NCBI RefSeq assembly: GCF_000143415.4 | Contig: NW_003314264.1 | Coordinates: forward strand, 2,213,030 to 2,277,029 | Direction: 5' to 3' | Length of the DNA stretch: 64,000 nucleotides | Origin: Selaginella moellendorffii | Taxonomy: Eukaryota > Streptophyta > Lycopodiopsida > Selaginellales > Selaginellaceae | Shown here: positions 48,526-60,700 of the stretch, one piece after another | Numbering within the stretch: position 1 is the first letter of the stretch | Layout of the letters: every line of letters starts with the position of its first letter | Notes under the pieces: model-generated | Database searches by the model: none | Told to the model about the DNA's origin: nothing | Seen by the model: the letters and a program-made list of their open reading frames with translations, nothing else | Made by a program: the position numbers and the translations under genes

Positions 48526-48938
48526 TGTCAAGACCCCCAACAAGATCAAGACTGGAAAATGCAAAAAACAAAGAGAAAAACTAGTGGAAACAAAGAACAA
48601 GCCTTAGACTAGCATTGATTCAAATTGTGGAAAAATGGAACAAGGCTAACCTATATATACTATAGGTTGATAAAGCTCCACCACTCTTGGATCGAGGACG
48701 GCCTAAATATAGCTGAGGTCGAGGAGGCGCCACATCAATATCAGGAATGTGGCTCGAGACTCAGGAATTGTACAGGAAATCAAAGAGTCAGGAATAGGGA
48801 AGTGTCTCGAGAGTCAGGAATAGGGAAGTGTCTCGAGAGTCAGGAATAGGGAAGTGTCTCGAGAATCAGGAATGTGGTCTGCAGGTCAGGAATCCGGCGA
48901 GAGTCAGGAATGTGGCAAGAATTGGGGGATTTCTGACA
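48526..48938 (-). repeat. LTR of element 2 (5' LTR in element orientation), three 26-bp units
   Basis: 413 bp, nearly identical to 43594-44032 except for one fewer 26-bp unit (439 minus 413 is exactly 26) and scattered substitutions. Confidence 0.9.
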
Positions 48939-48943
48939 TCCAC

Positions 48944-50330
48944 AAGGCGCAGAGCAAGATTTACTTTCTCTTGATGAGGTTCGCGAGGCTCAAAAGATTG
49001 AGCCGTGGATTCGAAGGCTTCGAGATGCGTTTGAGGATTCTGCATTACTTGCTGATGACTTGCCTTTCCGGCATTTACATTCTCAATATCGCCTTGAAGA
49101 TGGCCTTCTTTATTTTATGGGGACGGATCCTGATGATCATTTACGATTGGTGGTGCCTTTTATCTTTATTCCGCGGTTTCTCCATGCCTATCATGATTCT
49201 CCTGTTCTAGGTGGGCATATGGGACATCGTTGTGTGACCGAGAAGCTGCACAGGTCTTTCTATTGGCCAGAGATGCAACGTGATGTTATCTAGTATGTGC
49301 GTAACTGCGTTTGGTGCCAAGCTCGTAATACTCCCCCTTATGCTACGGAAGGACGGTTGGAGTCAATTGCAGTTTCCCGTCCATTTGAGTTGGTGGCGTT
49401 TGATCTTATGGGACCTTTTCCATGGTCGACTGTTAGCAATGAGTATGTTATTATTGCTTCTAACTACTTGACTCGTTGGGTGAAAGTTGATGCTCTTGCT
49501 AGCGCCTCTGCAATTGCTGTTGGATACTTTCTCCTCAATCGAGTGGTGTTCCAACATTTTTGTCCCGAACGGATTCTTTCAGATAATGGTCCTGCATTTA
49601 TGGCTGAGGTATTTCATGTTTTGACGTCTCGGTTGGGGATACGCCACACTTTTACAAGTGCTTATCATCCACAATCAGACGGTCTGGTGGAACGGCTCGT
49701 TCGGACATTCAAAGGGATGATTGCGAAGTATGTGAGCTTTCAGCATTCGGATTGGGATGGTTATTTGCCGTTTCTTCCGTATGCATATGTCACAGGGGTG
49801 TAGAGTTCTGTTGGTGCTTCACCATATAAACTTCTATATGGTCATGATCTAATATTACCAACGGAGCTGGGTTTACCTTCACGATTGCCACGAGCTCCTG
49901 ATGCTAGGTCATGGGATCAACATTTGACGAGCATTCTTCCACTTGTCCGAGCAAAGTCTACCGAACACTTAGGCTGCGTACAAGTGGGACAACAACAGCG
50001 CTACAACTCCCATCATCGTCCACCTGCAGAGTACAAAGTGGATGATTTGGTGTTAGTCCGTTTTCCCTATCTTATGGTACGTGGTTTATCTAAGGGGCTC
50101 TTTGCGTAGTGGAAAGGACCATATCAGGTGTTGCGGCAAGTTGGATTACAAGTTTATGAGGTTCAGCATGACGTTCAACAGGTCGATCCTCCGGAGATTG
50201 TGCATGTGCAGCAGTTGAAACACTTCATACAAAGGGATCAAGAGCAGTTAATGTCGTCTACAGATCCGCCAATGCCTCCTCCTGACGTTCCTCCAGATCC
50301 CGGCCCATCTACAAGAGAACCCTGATAGCC
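48944..50330 (+). pseudogene. Element 1 integrase and C-terminal region
   Basis: Integrase resumes after the nested insertion: HLHSQYRLEDGLLYF, the zinc part (H...H then CVWCQ), the catalytic FDLMGPFPW block, LSDNGPAFMAEV and SAYHPQSDGLVERL. It carries stops at about 49291, 49801 and 50107, then a frame ending in a Pro-rich tail. No chromodomain is seen, so element 1 belongs to a different gypsy lineage from element 2. Confidence 0.8.
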
Positions 50331-50365
50331 TTCCATTATTCCGAGAGGAGGGGATGATGTGAGGC

Positions 50366-50805
50366 TGTGGAGCTCTAACAGAATATATTTGTGAAAATCC
50401 GTATATATTTAATAGAATATATTTAACAGGCCAAATAAAATATATGTTTTATTATTAAAGATCTGGGAATTTTTGGGTATAATGTTTCTTCATGTGGCAT
50501 TATTATGGATTTTACTAACGTTTTCACCCTTTTTGAATGTTATATTTAATTTTTATTTATGATGTTTAATATTTATTTTCTTTTATGAACTTATGTTGAT
50601 ATTTCATTTGAGACTTCTCCAAAATTGTTCTGTGAGGGCCAAGTGTATGGCTATAATGCCGTATACTAATATTAGCGTAGTGGGATTTTGGTAGCCGTCA
50701 GATTGGTTTCAATCCGGACCACTTGTTCCTATATATAAGCTAGGGTTTTTGGGCTAATTGATATGCACATTTCTGTATTCCCTTTCCATATTCCATGCAC
50801 TCACA
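50366..50805 (+). repeat. Right LTR of element 1
   Basis: 440 bp, same ends and length as 39915-40354, differing by scattered substitutions. Confidence 0.9.
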
Positions 50806-53159
50806 GTTCTTAATTTAATGTAACTCACTATAGAGAATATATTTTTTATTATGGTTTACTATTGTTTAAATTTCTTTTGATATTTCAAAGTTTTAAACCT
50901 AGAATATAAAATTATATTTTGTTAAGCTAATTGATTTAAATTTTTCTTTGGTATTATCTATTACAAAAGGGACTAAATAGCAAATTTTACCTGATTTATT
51001 TTTATTTTAAAAAGTACATAATTTCATAAATTAATTATGATATTTTCAATAAGGAGTTATTTTTAATTGTGAACTTTTTTTAAGTTTAGTGTCATTTTCT
51101 TTCTACATAACCATAAATATTAATTTTTAGTATGCATCCTCAATTAGTATTAGACTTTATGGACATAATTATTATCATGCTTATGGTTTATGATTAAACA
51201 TCATCTAAGGAAAATAAATGGGAAAACTAATGCTTTTACTTGATTTAAAGATTATATATTCAATTGCTAACATCAAATTTTCTTTGATTCTTCTCACCTT
51301 AAAATCAATTTTCTTGTATAATCCTTTGCTCTTTTTTATATTTCTTTTAAATTGTAAATTAAAGTAGCTCAAGCCACCGATGAATTTGTTTAAAGAACCC
51401 AACAATCAATTTCTTTTGGTGCTTCTTTAGCCTTAGATGGTGACCATTAATTTCTTCAATGTCAAAATAGATTATTTTATTGATATATTTAGTTGTATAT
51501 ATTTGATGGCAAGATATAATTATATATCATTCAAGCATACCATAACACTTTAGCAACAAATCACTTTGGCATTCATAAGATATTAAAATATTTTAGTGAC
51601 CTTATATGTACAAGTATGCTAAAAACATTATTTATATCTATAATATGAATGAAAATGTCTTAACGTCCTTTATTTGATCTTCTCTAACTATTTACTTTTG
51701 CTCTAAGGCTTAAAAAATATATTTCTATGGCCTTACTAATTTTAGGAAATGGTCCAAAGTTGAGTTGAGCTCAACTCACACAAGTCAATGTAAGTCAATG
51801 TATTCAGCCATAACTTTTATAAAGGAAAATTAATTTAGATTCTAATAAATTTTAAAATATTGAAACATGTAAATACCTAGGTTAAAAGTTTCTGCTCGAT
51901 TGAGTCATTTACAAAAGATAAAGTTCATGAGAACTTATCTATTTTCTTACTACAAACTACTTTTACAACCATATTATTTTAATTTTATTACTATCCATTA
52001 AGAAATCCATTTGAAAAATCCATATAACTTTTTTTTACTTCATCATATTCCTTCTACCCCTCTTATATTAAGATATGCTCATTTTGCATTTGTTGAGCTA
52101 TAACTTTTGCATACTTTAGTAGACTTCTGAAACCTTTAACTCTAGAAACTCTAAATGACTATGATCTATAAAATAGAATCAAATATGTATTAAAATCTTA
52201 ATAAACATAATATACTTTTTAAAGGTTTGAGACAACTCTAAACCAATGTTTGAAGAAATTATGTTCTTCAATAGCAAACACTGATCTACCAACGTTATAT
52301 ATTACCTCCACTATAGAACCATTACTTGTTGTGCAATTAATCACAACATTATTTGGTAGGCAATAAAACTCAAGCAAGAGTTACATTGCTAATGGAGTTT
52401 GAAATCAATACCTAGGAAATATTTACTCAACCACAAAATTGGCTATAATGTTAGTGGCATTCTCGTACCCAAGCAAAAAATATACTATACATTCGCTATA
52501 TAAAAACTTGTCATTTTGTTTTTGCCAAAGGCATGATAGGTCCACATTATAACCTAGAAAATAAATATTATAGAAATTCCATAAAAATATAAAATATCTA
52601 CAAGCTTGCCTTGAACACCCCTAGTATCAATTCCAATAGGATCCATGATACACTTGGGCAAGAATGACTTGAAACAAATTTCCATTGCATATATTATAAG
52701 CTTATACATCCAATTAGGGTTGTTCAGTAGAATGAAGATGACACAACTTCGAGCAAAAAGTATTTTGACAATAAGAATGCATCATACAGGTGGTGATTAG
52801 TGAGAAAGTTCTAATCTTTAACTTTCCCATCAATATTTGAAAGACCATCCAGAAAGTTGAAAAGAATGAAATTTGCAACTGAGAGTACTGGCCTTTGTAT
52901 CTTTCAGCACTAATGGTTGAACTGGCCCATATGTTTATGGTCATGTCATTTTAAAAGATGTCAACAATCAATTGTAGGAACCAATAAAGACACCTATAAT
53001 GCCACTATGGTACCATTTTTCTTTTCTGCAAGAAAAGAATTTTATTTATTGAAACTAAATAAAGAGAATAAAAAAATCAAGCAGCTATTTTCAATCGAAA
53101 AAGACAAAAAAGGTAGTTGGCCCAAGCTTAATCCTAGGCAGTTTCTAGGCACAGGGAAG
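50806..53159. other. AT-rich gene-free DNA
   Basis: Very AT-rich with no frame over about 80 codons and no recognisable domain. No clear tandem structure seen. Confidence 0.5.
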
Positions 53160-55072
53160 TAAAGGTTATTCAAATAACCTTAGTCCCTTAGGGTGAGAAA
53201 TTGCCCAAGATTGCTAGCTTGGAGCTCAACCTCCAACACTTTCTATGCCTAAGGGGTAGATGTTATTCAAATAACCTTGGCCCCCTAGGGTGAGAAACTA
53301 CCCAAGGTGGCTGGCTTGAGCTCAACCTCAGGCATTTTTGTGGCTTGGGGGGCCAGGGTTCATGCTCAACTTTGGGTTATTTTTAGGTCTGGGAGATTTG
53401 GCCCCTTGAGGCCAGAAACTGCCTAAGGTGGACAGTTTGAACTTGACCTCAAGTAGATTTTGGACTCGAGGGCCTAGGGTTATTTGAATAACCTTGGCCC
53501 CTTAATGCCGAAAACTACCTCAAATGGTTAGCCTGAGCTCAACTTTGAGTAGTTTTTGGGCCCAAGGGCCCAAGGTTATTTGAATAACCTTGTCTTTTTG
53601 ACACCAAAAATTGCCCTAGGTGGCTGGCAAAAGATGGCTAGCCTAAGCTCAACCTTAGGCAGTTTCTAGGCAAGGTTATTTCAATAACCTCAACTCCATG
53701 AGTCCAAAAACTGCCAAAGGTGGCCTGCCCAAGCTTGACATTGGGTAATTTTCAGGTCAGAGCGGGTCCATGGTTATTTGAATAACCTCAGCCCTATGAG
53801 GCCAAAAACTGTAAAGGTGGCTAGCCCAAGCTTGACCTTGGGTAGTTTCTAGGTTTAGGGGCCTAAGGTTATTTGAATAAGCTTAACCACCTAAAGCTAG
53901 AAACTACCCAAAGTGGCTAGCCCAAGCTCAACCTTGCACAATGGCCAGATCTGGAAATTGCCCAAAGTCTTGCTTGGGCTAGCCACCTTAAGCAATTTCT
54001 AGCCTCATAGGGCCAAGGTTATTCAAATAATTTTGAGCCCCCAAACCTAGAAATTGCCCAAGGTCAAGATAGGCCAAAGTTTAGCCTAAGGCAACTTTTG
54101 GCCTCAAAGGGCCAAGGTTATTCAAGTAACCTTAGGCCCCAAGGCCTAGAAAATACCCAAGGTCAAGCTCAAGCCAGCCACCTTGGGCATTTTCTAGCCT
54201 TAGGGGTCCAAGGTTATTCAAATAACCTTGGCTCTAAGGGCCACAAAATTGTTTAAGGTCAAGTTTAACTTAGCCATCTCAAGTAGTTTCTTGCATTGGG
54301 GGGCCAAGGTTATTTGAATAACTTTGGGCCCCCAATCCTATAACCTACCTTAATAAAGCTTAGGTTAGCCATCTTTGGAAGTTTTTTGCCTCAAGAGGCC
54401 AAATTTATTTGAATAACCATAGGGGCTTAAGGTTATTTGAATAAGCTCAACCTTCTAAGGCTAGAAACTGCTTGAGATGGGTTTCGAGCTCGACTTTGGG
54501 TAGTTTTTAGGCCTAGGGGACCAAGGTTATTTAAATAACCTTGGCCCCCCTAGAGTGAGAAAGTGCCCAAGGTGGCTAATTTGAACTCAACCTCTAGCAC
54601 TTTCTAGGCCCTAGGGGCTAAGGTTATTCAAATAACCTTGGCCCCCCAGGTTAAGAAATTGTTCGAGGTGGCCAACCTTTGCTTGACCTCTAGCAGTTTG
54701 TGGCCTGGGGGACCAAGGTTATTTTAATAACTTTGGCCCTCCAAGCCTAGAAACTTCATGAGGTGGCTAGCCCAACCTTGATCTTGTGCAGTTTCTAGAC
54801 CAAAGGGCCTAAGGCTATTTGAATAACCTTGTCCCTTTAAGGCCAAAAACTCCTTAAGATGGCCAACTTGCTCAACCCAGGGCCTGCTTAAAGCCCTACT
54901 CAAAAACTGCTTGAGATGGCCAACTTGCTCAACCCAAGGTGGCCAGCCTGAGCTCAACCTCAGGCAATTTTTAGGCCTAGGGGCCCGAGGTTATTTGAAT
55001 AATCTCAGCCCTTAAAGGTAGAAACTATATGAGGTGGCCAACTAAATTCAACATTGGGTAGTTTCTAGGCCC
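53160..55072. repeat. Tandem array of ~97-bp units with nested palindromes
   Basis: About eighteen to twenty diverged units. Each carries AAGGTTATTTGAATAACCTT or the reverse-centre form (AAGGTTATT arms around TG/CA), seen for example at 53474, 53571, 53673, 53770, 53867, 54114, 54209, 54306, 54522, 54620, 54716 and 54810, mostly 94-102 bp apart. Between these hairpins a second inverted repeat occurs (CTGCCCAAGGT ... ACCTTGGGCAG). The orientation of the asymmetric part flips near 53940 and again near 54420. Short frames here are shadows. Confidence 0.85.
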
Positions 55073-55586
55073 GGTATAGTAGAGATAGTGGGTAGGTTGG
55101 GCATGGCTGACTAACTTGAGGCATAGTCTAGCTCCCGCTTGTAGGCCAAAAGTTCTATACTAGCTGGTGGAGTACCCATATCCTTGCGTTAAACCACTAG
55201 TATGTTAAAATAGTGCTAGACTCCATTTTGCTTTGTTTTGCGTGTTGATCCTGAAATTGGGGTGCTAATTGCTCTAGGATTGATCCAAATTGCTTTGTGC
55301 TCTTGTCTCTTTACTCTTTGGGCTGTATGCTTGGTAATTGTTTTATGCTCCAATGCCATTGCTCCTTGGCTCTATGCTTGGGAGTTTGACTCTGTTTCTT
55401 TATTCAGTGGCTCAATGCCCTAAATCTCGGGTTCCACTTTACTGTTCTTTGGACACATGGCATATGGCACATGGCATGTGATATGTGGCATATGGAGGGT
55501 TTAGGTTCTGTTTCGTAGTGCTATTTTATGGTAAATCACCATAGAATAAAGGGTAAAAACCACATGTGCTACAGCATTGCACCATT
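55073..55586 (-). repeat. LTR-like repeat B, minus orientation
   Basis: About 510 bp that match 61674-62212 as an inverted copy. Read on the minus strand it begins TGTAGCACATG and ends near CTACTATAC, resembling an LTR with TG...CA-type ends. It abuts the palindromic array on the left and a fragment of element 1 on the right. Confidence 0.7.
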
Positions 55587-57025
55587 GCGAACATTGCTAA
55601 AATCATCAACGTCATCTTTCATCTAGCCTCCGGATTGTGAGTAGGTGTTCATGGATCTCAAAGAGCTATTAACGACTCTTCTAATGTTGGCAGATTCTAA
55701 CTAACTTGATTCATTTTGCGCGTGAATGCTTCTGATATTGGTCTTGGAGGTGTGTTAATGTAAGAAAGCCCGAGTGTGTTTGGTTAGTGCCATCATATTG
55801 CATATATAAATTATACATTACAACCAGTAGAGGTGAACTACTCAATGACAAAGAAGGAGTGTTTAATAGCATTTGGGGGTTTCGAGAAACTTCATACATA
55901 TTTACATAGTTCTTAGACGTTATTAGAAGGTGATCATGTTGCCATTATTTAATTATTGAAGCGAAAGAACTTGGTTGGTTATACTGTTTGGTAGGCTTTT
56001 AAACTTTAGATATATGATTTTAATGTTGTTTATCACCTAGGGAGTTTTATGGCTGATGCTGATGCCCTTTCTTGGGCTCCTCTTTCTTCTTCACTCTCTT
56101 CTCATGTTTTTGACAAGCCTGTTGTTCTAGCATCTGTGGATTTTCTAAACGAGGATTCTATGCCATCGGCGGTTGCAGTACTTGATGTTTAGTGTCCACA
56201 AGGTGTAGAGCAAAATCTACCTTCTCTTGATGAGGTTCACGAGGCTCAAAAGATTGAGCTATGAATTCAAAGATTTTGAGATAGGTTTGAGAATCCTACA
56301 TCACTTACTGATGACTTGCCATTTCGGCATTTACATTCTTAATATCGCCTTAAAGATGGCTTTCTTTATTTTGTGGGGATGGATCTTGATGATCATTTAC
56401 GGCTAGTGGTGCCTTTTGTCTTTATACTATGGTTTCTCCATGCTTACCATAATTCTTTTGTTCTAAGTGGGCATATAGGACATCGTCATGTGACAAAGAA
56501 GCTATGCAAGCCTATCTATTGGCCAAAGATGCGACGTGATATTATTTGGTATGTGCTTAGCTGCGTTTGGTGCCAAGCTCACAATACTCCCCCTCTTACT
56601 ACAGAAGGACAATTGGAGTCAATTGCAGTTTCCCATTTATTTGAGTTAGTGGTGTTTGATTTTATAAGACCTTTTCCACGGTCGACTGCTGGCAATGAAT
56701 ATGTTATTATTGTTTTTGACTATTTTACTCATTAAGTGGAAGTTAGTGTTTTTGCTAGTGCTTCTGCAACTACTGTTGGATACTTCCTTCTCAATCAAGT
56801 GGTGTTCTAGTATTCTTGTCTAGAGCGGATTCTTTCGGATAATGATTTCACATTTATGGTTGAGGCATTTCATGTTTTGATGTCTCGATTGGGGATACAC
56901 CACACTTTCACAAGTGTTTATCATCCACAATTAAATGGTTTGGTGGAACGGCTCATTCAGATATTCAAAGAAATGATCACAAAGTACGTGAACTTTCAGC
57001 ATTCAGATTAGGATAGTTATTTGCC
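55587..57025 (+). pseudogene. Element 1-related fragment (RT end, RNase H, integrase), element 3
   Basis: It aligns with element 1 from about 42965 to 43592 and, without interruption, on to 48944-49775, so it lacks the element 2 insertion. At about 56190-56205 it reads gtgtccacaagg, the empty target site. It is highly diverged with many stops. It keeps TGG where element 1 has TAG in the integrase zinc region (DIIWYV, about 56549). Confidence 0.8.
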
Positions 57026-57620
57026 ATGGATCTTACATCATCCCCTCCTCTCAGAATGATGGAAGACCATTAAAGTTACCTTATAGATGGGTTGGGATCT
57101 GAAGGAACGTCAGGAGGAGGCATTAGTGAATCTGTAGGTGGTATTAGTTGTTCCGGATCCCTTTGTATAAAATATTTCAACCACTACACATGCACAATTT
57201 TTAGAGGATTGGCCTATAGGATATCATGTTAAACCTTATAAATTTGTGGTCCAACTTGCTATAACACTTGATATGGTCCTTTCTACTGAGCAAGGAACCC
57301 CTTAGATAAACCACGTAGTGTAAGGTGGGGACAACAAACTAACACCAAGTCATCCATTTTATACTTTACATGTGAATGATGATAAGGGTTGTAGTGCCAT
57401 TGTTGTCCCACTTCTACGTGGCCTAAATGTTCAGTAGACTTTGCTCAAACAAGTGGAAGAATGCTCATCAAATACTGATCCCACAACATAGCATCGGTAG
57501 CTCGTGGCAATCACGAAAGTAAATCCAGCTCCAATAGTAATATTGGATCATGACCATATAAGAGTTTATATGGTGAAGCACCAACAAAACTCTGCACCCT
57601 TGTGATATATGCATACTAAA
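57026..57620 (-). pseudogene. Inverted 3' coding segment of element 3
   Basis: This stretch is the reverse complement of element 1 from about 49780 to 50357: the purine tract ggaggggatgatg appears inverted at 57035 and the ccttatatggtca region near 57560. It lies between forward-oriented integrase and LTR pieces of the same element. Confidence 0.75.
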
Positions 57621-57777
57621 GAGATGACGCCGTATACTAATATTAGCATAGTGAGATTTTGGTAGCCGTCGGATTGGTTTCAATCTAGACCACTCGCTCT
57701 TATAATTAAGCTAGGGTTTTTAGGCTAATTGATATACATATTTTTTGTATTCTCTTTCCATATTCCAGCACTCACAC
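57621..57777 (+). repeat. Truncated LTR of element 3
   Basis: About 155 bp matching the last part of the element 1 LTRs (from gccgtatactaatatt to the CACTCACA end). The first ~290 bp of the LTR are missing. Confidence 0.8.
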
Positions 57778-60700
57778 AATAAGAAATCAATAATTCTAAT
57801 TAAACATTAATTCTTCCTCTTGCAAAGTTAGTATATTCCATTTCTAAACCAAAATCTAAAGCCAAACCCTTACTAATTAATCTTGTTTTGGACAAAATTA
57901 ACTGAACTTGCTACTTAAGTCATTTTAACATTAATACAGTTCCTAATTAGCAAAAATATATGAATATCAATAGCATAAAGGTATAGCTAAACTATCGATA
58001 CCATCTTTATTAAACTAAAAAAATAAAATATCAATCTCTAATGAAGCCCAATTAATTATTGACCATTTGAATCATCATTGATGACTTCCTTTATATGCTT
58101 ATGTAGAAACATTTTATCTCACTCTAATTTCAACTCTAATAATGTCAATGTCAAGACATTACTTCAATGCTATCAACATTTAAACAAAGCTAGAAGAAAA
58201 TAAAAGTGAATCACCATACAAAGCTCTTAATCTAACCAAGGTAAAAAGCATTATCTTTCTTGATAAGTTTACCTCTATGGCAATGGCACTTGCAAGCTGG
58301 AAAAGATCAGCATAGCTTACTGCAGTATTTAGTATCTGAAACTAGTTTTTTCTTCAATACACAAATATAAATAATATATAATCAAGTGAATCACTACATA
58401 TAAAACTCAATACAATCTAATACTAAGGACTAAACACAATCAGATAATACTAAAAGAGGTGGAATTAACATGCTAATATGGAAAACCCATGTAAGTCCAA
58501 TAACACAATCCTTTGTAATACCATTTAGTAATTAAACCTATCATTGATAAATCAAGCTAAGAGAGTGTCAATGGTCCTCGATTACATATATAAGCAATCA
58601 CTAGTCACAAGACAATCAATAATCACTCTTTAATTTGCTTTCAAAAGACCTAAACACCAAACTCACATTATCAAGTTGTATACTTGTTCAACAAGAAGGT
58701 AATAATCTAGATATAATATTTAGAAATATAGATAAGAATAGATAAAATAACTACGTAAATCTAATTGTACAACAATAAGCCCACTAACATGTTTAGTTAA
58801 TAGCTTTAAGCACGATTGAAAATGATAGATTTAATATTAAGTTGAAACTAAAATGAATATTATAAGATAGACTTATATAGGTATACAACCTTCTAATGAA
58901 CAAAACTATAGTATAAGTATTAACACCTTAATTATAAATTAAGTTAGATATCACCATCCTATAAGCAATAAAAGATAATGACTTGAGACATGATCCATTG
59001 AAGTTCAAATATAAAGGCTCATAAATAAGAGTGCATTTTTTTTTTCCAATTGGTTAAAGGTTTAGAGACATTTGGAGTTGAGCATCTTTGAATTTGAGTA
59101 GTATTGGGTTAGGTGACCTCATAAAAATCTAAATGTTAGGAGTTTACATTTTTTATTAAAGAGATTTCATCCATATTTGGTATTAAAGAGGTATTACGTT
59201 TAGTATTAAAGAGGTCTTATCAAGTCTATATCAAGTACAAGAGTCATCTTTAAGTTTAATCAAGTTGAGTCTAGAAAGAGGGTTATTAGGGATGAAGGAT
59301 TAAACATTTAAATCATCTTCTCTCTTTTGAGAAATGATTAATAACAATGCATATTTGTTATTGTAGTCTTATAAGTGGTATGTTTTGGGATGGAAAATGG
59401 TGAAGTGCTAAACCATTTTATTTGCTACTAACATGGTGGGACTACTTGAAAGCACAAAACACTATTATATTTGATGCCTAATATACTACTTTTTTTAGAC
59501 AAGACAAATGGCTCCAGACAGACAAGACAAACTTTTCTTGAGCATTATAGCAATTGCTCAATGGTGTGCTTAAAAAATATACATGCATAGATGTATAATA
59601 GATTCAATAATGAGCTACGAAGATATAACCATTATTGATTTATAGTGAAGAATAATATCCCCTTGGAAAACATTGCATTGGTTAGTGTAAACTATAGGGT
59701 TTTCATGCCACCCTAAAGTGGAATTTAAGATTTAGGATTGCTTTACTATACTATAGTGTCTCATAAAATGATATTAGTTGTAGGTAATATATCTTGCTCT
59801 AAAGTGGAATATCCACTATAAAATAATTACAACAAACATAGTATTTGAAGTGTAATGTTCAATTTAAAAATGACTTGAAAGAATGGTTAGTTGCTAATGA
59901 GGTTGCACTCACTTCATATGAGATAAAACCTTGAGAAATTTAGTTTCAATCTTGAGAGAAGAGTTGGAGACATAGTACTATTCCTACAGAAATGCATAGA
60001 AGGCTTACAAGAAAAGGTAAAGTAGTTATATTTTTTAGTACTATCTTTAAGCAAAAACAAGTTAAAATAAGCTTGGCTCAAACACTTGAGTGTGAGATTT
60101 TCTCCATGAAATACATCACTATACATTCTCTTAAAACAAGTAGGAGAGTATTTTCTCCACCCAATTTATTGCACCCTTTATCATTGTGTTTATCTTTAAC
60201 TTATGATCATTATCGTCATTATCCTTTTTTTCTTTCTCTTATGTGGTTTGGTTATATTGTGCAATGGGACAACTCTTGTAGCTCCTAACCCTTATCCTAC
60301 GTTAGGAAGAAAGATTGTAAGAGTTAAAATTACTAACACTAAAACTTATAGATATATTTGCGTGTATTTCCCTCTCTTCAAATAAAAGTGTAAGTGAAGA
60401 TCCATAAATTTTAAACACTATAATAACAAACCTCTTAAAAATGTATTTTAAAGAAAAACCAAGTCTCTCTTTTATATATAATAAGCTCATATTAACAATT
60501 GTTTTTTTTTTCTTTCAAACAGTTACATAGTGTAGCACATCCTATCTCTTTCTCCTTAAGCCAACTGGAAAAGGGGCAATTACTTGATGAGAGAGCCCTT
60601 AGTAGTTATTTTATCCCCATTTATCCCCCAAGGTTTTTGTAAGTGATTAATTTTTTCATTCTATTTTAGTTACTTAACCACACTTCCAACCACTTGGAAA

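Larger units (their letters stand above)
43594..48938 (-). mobile_element. Chromodomain Ty3/gypsy LTR retrotransposon (element 2), nested in element 1
   Basis: Direct LTRs (43594-44032, 439 bp; 48526-48938, 413 bp) start TGTCAAGACC and end CTGACA on the plus strand; the coding strand is minus. A perfect 5-bp target duplication TCCAC flanks it (43589-43593 and 48939-48943). On the minus strand lie gag (about 48280-47430), protease and N-terminal RT (47189-46338), RT thumb/RNase H (46341-45750), integrase (45650-44833; DFWWPHMDDYI, MDFLSDLP, SSAYHPQTNGQ) and a chromodomain (44328-44130; YYLVDWKGYGSEERIWEP). The chromodomain places it among chromoviruses. The RT catalytic core (the part that carries YxDD) is missing, so it cannot be autonomous. 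Confidence 0.92.
39915..50805 (+). mobile_element. Ty3/gypsy LTR retrotransposon (element 1), decayed and interrupted by element 2
   Basis: Two 440-bp direct LTRs (39915-40354 and 50366-50805) begin TGTGGAGCTC and end CACTCACA. The interior on the plus strand, in gypsy order, carries gag (from 40588), a degenerate zinc knuckle (about 41355), protease (LVDTGSS, about 41660), reverse transcriptase (42150-43110; FIDDVLIHS), RNase H (43120-43480) and integrase (48944-49800; the CVWCQ zinc-binding part and a DLMGPF catalytic block). A purine-rich tract precedes the right LTR (gagaggaggggatgatg). Many in-frame stops and at least one frameshift (about 43115) disable it. Element 2 is inserted between RNase H and integrase. 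I see no matching 5-bp target duplication (atttc left, gttct right), so an end may have been exchanged or eroded. Confidence 0.9.

Noticed and set aside
48944-49300. Possibility that 48944-50330 is a separate element from 39915-43593
   Set aside because: The TCCAC duplication, same orientation and matching order in element 3 show it is the continuation of element 1 after the nested insertion.
53160-55072. CRISPR-like interpretation of the repeat array
   Set aside because: Units diverge throughout, there are no unique spacers between constant repeats, and the host is a plant.
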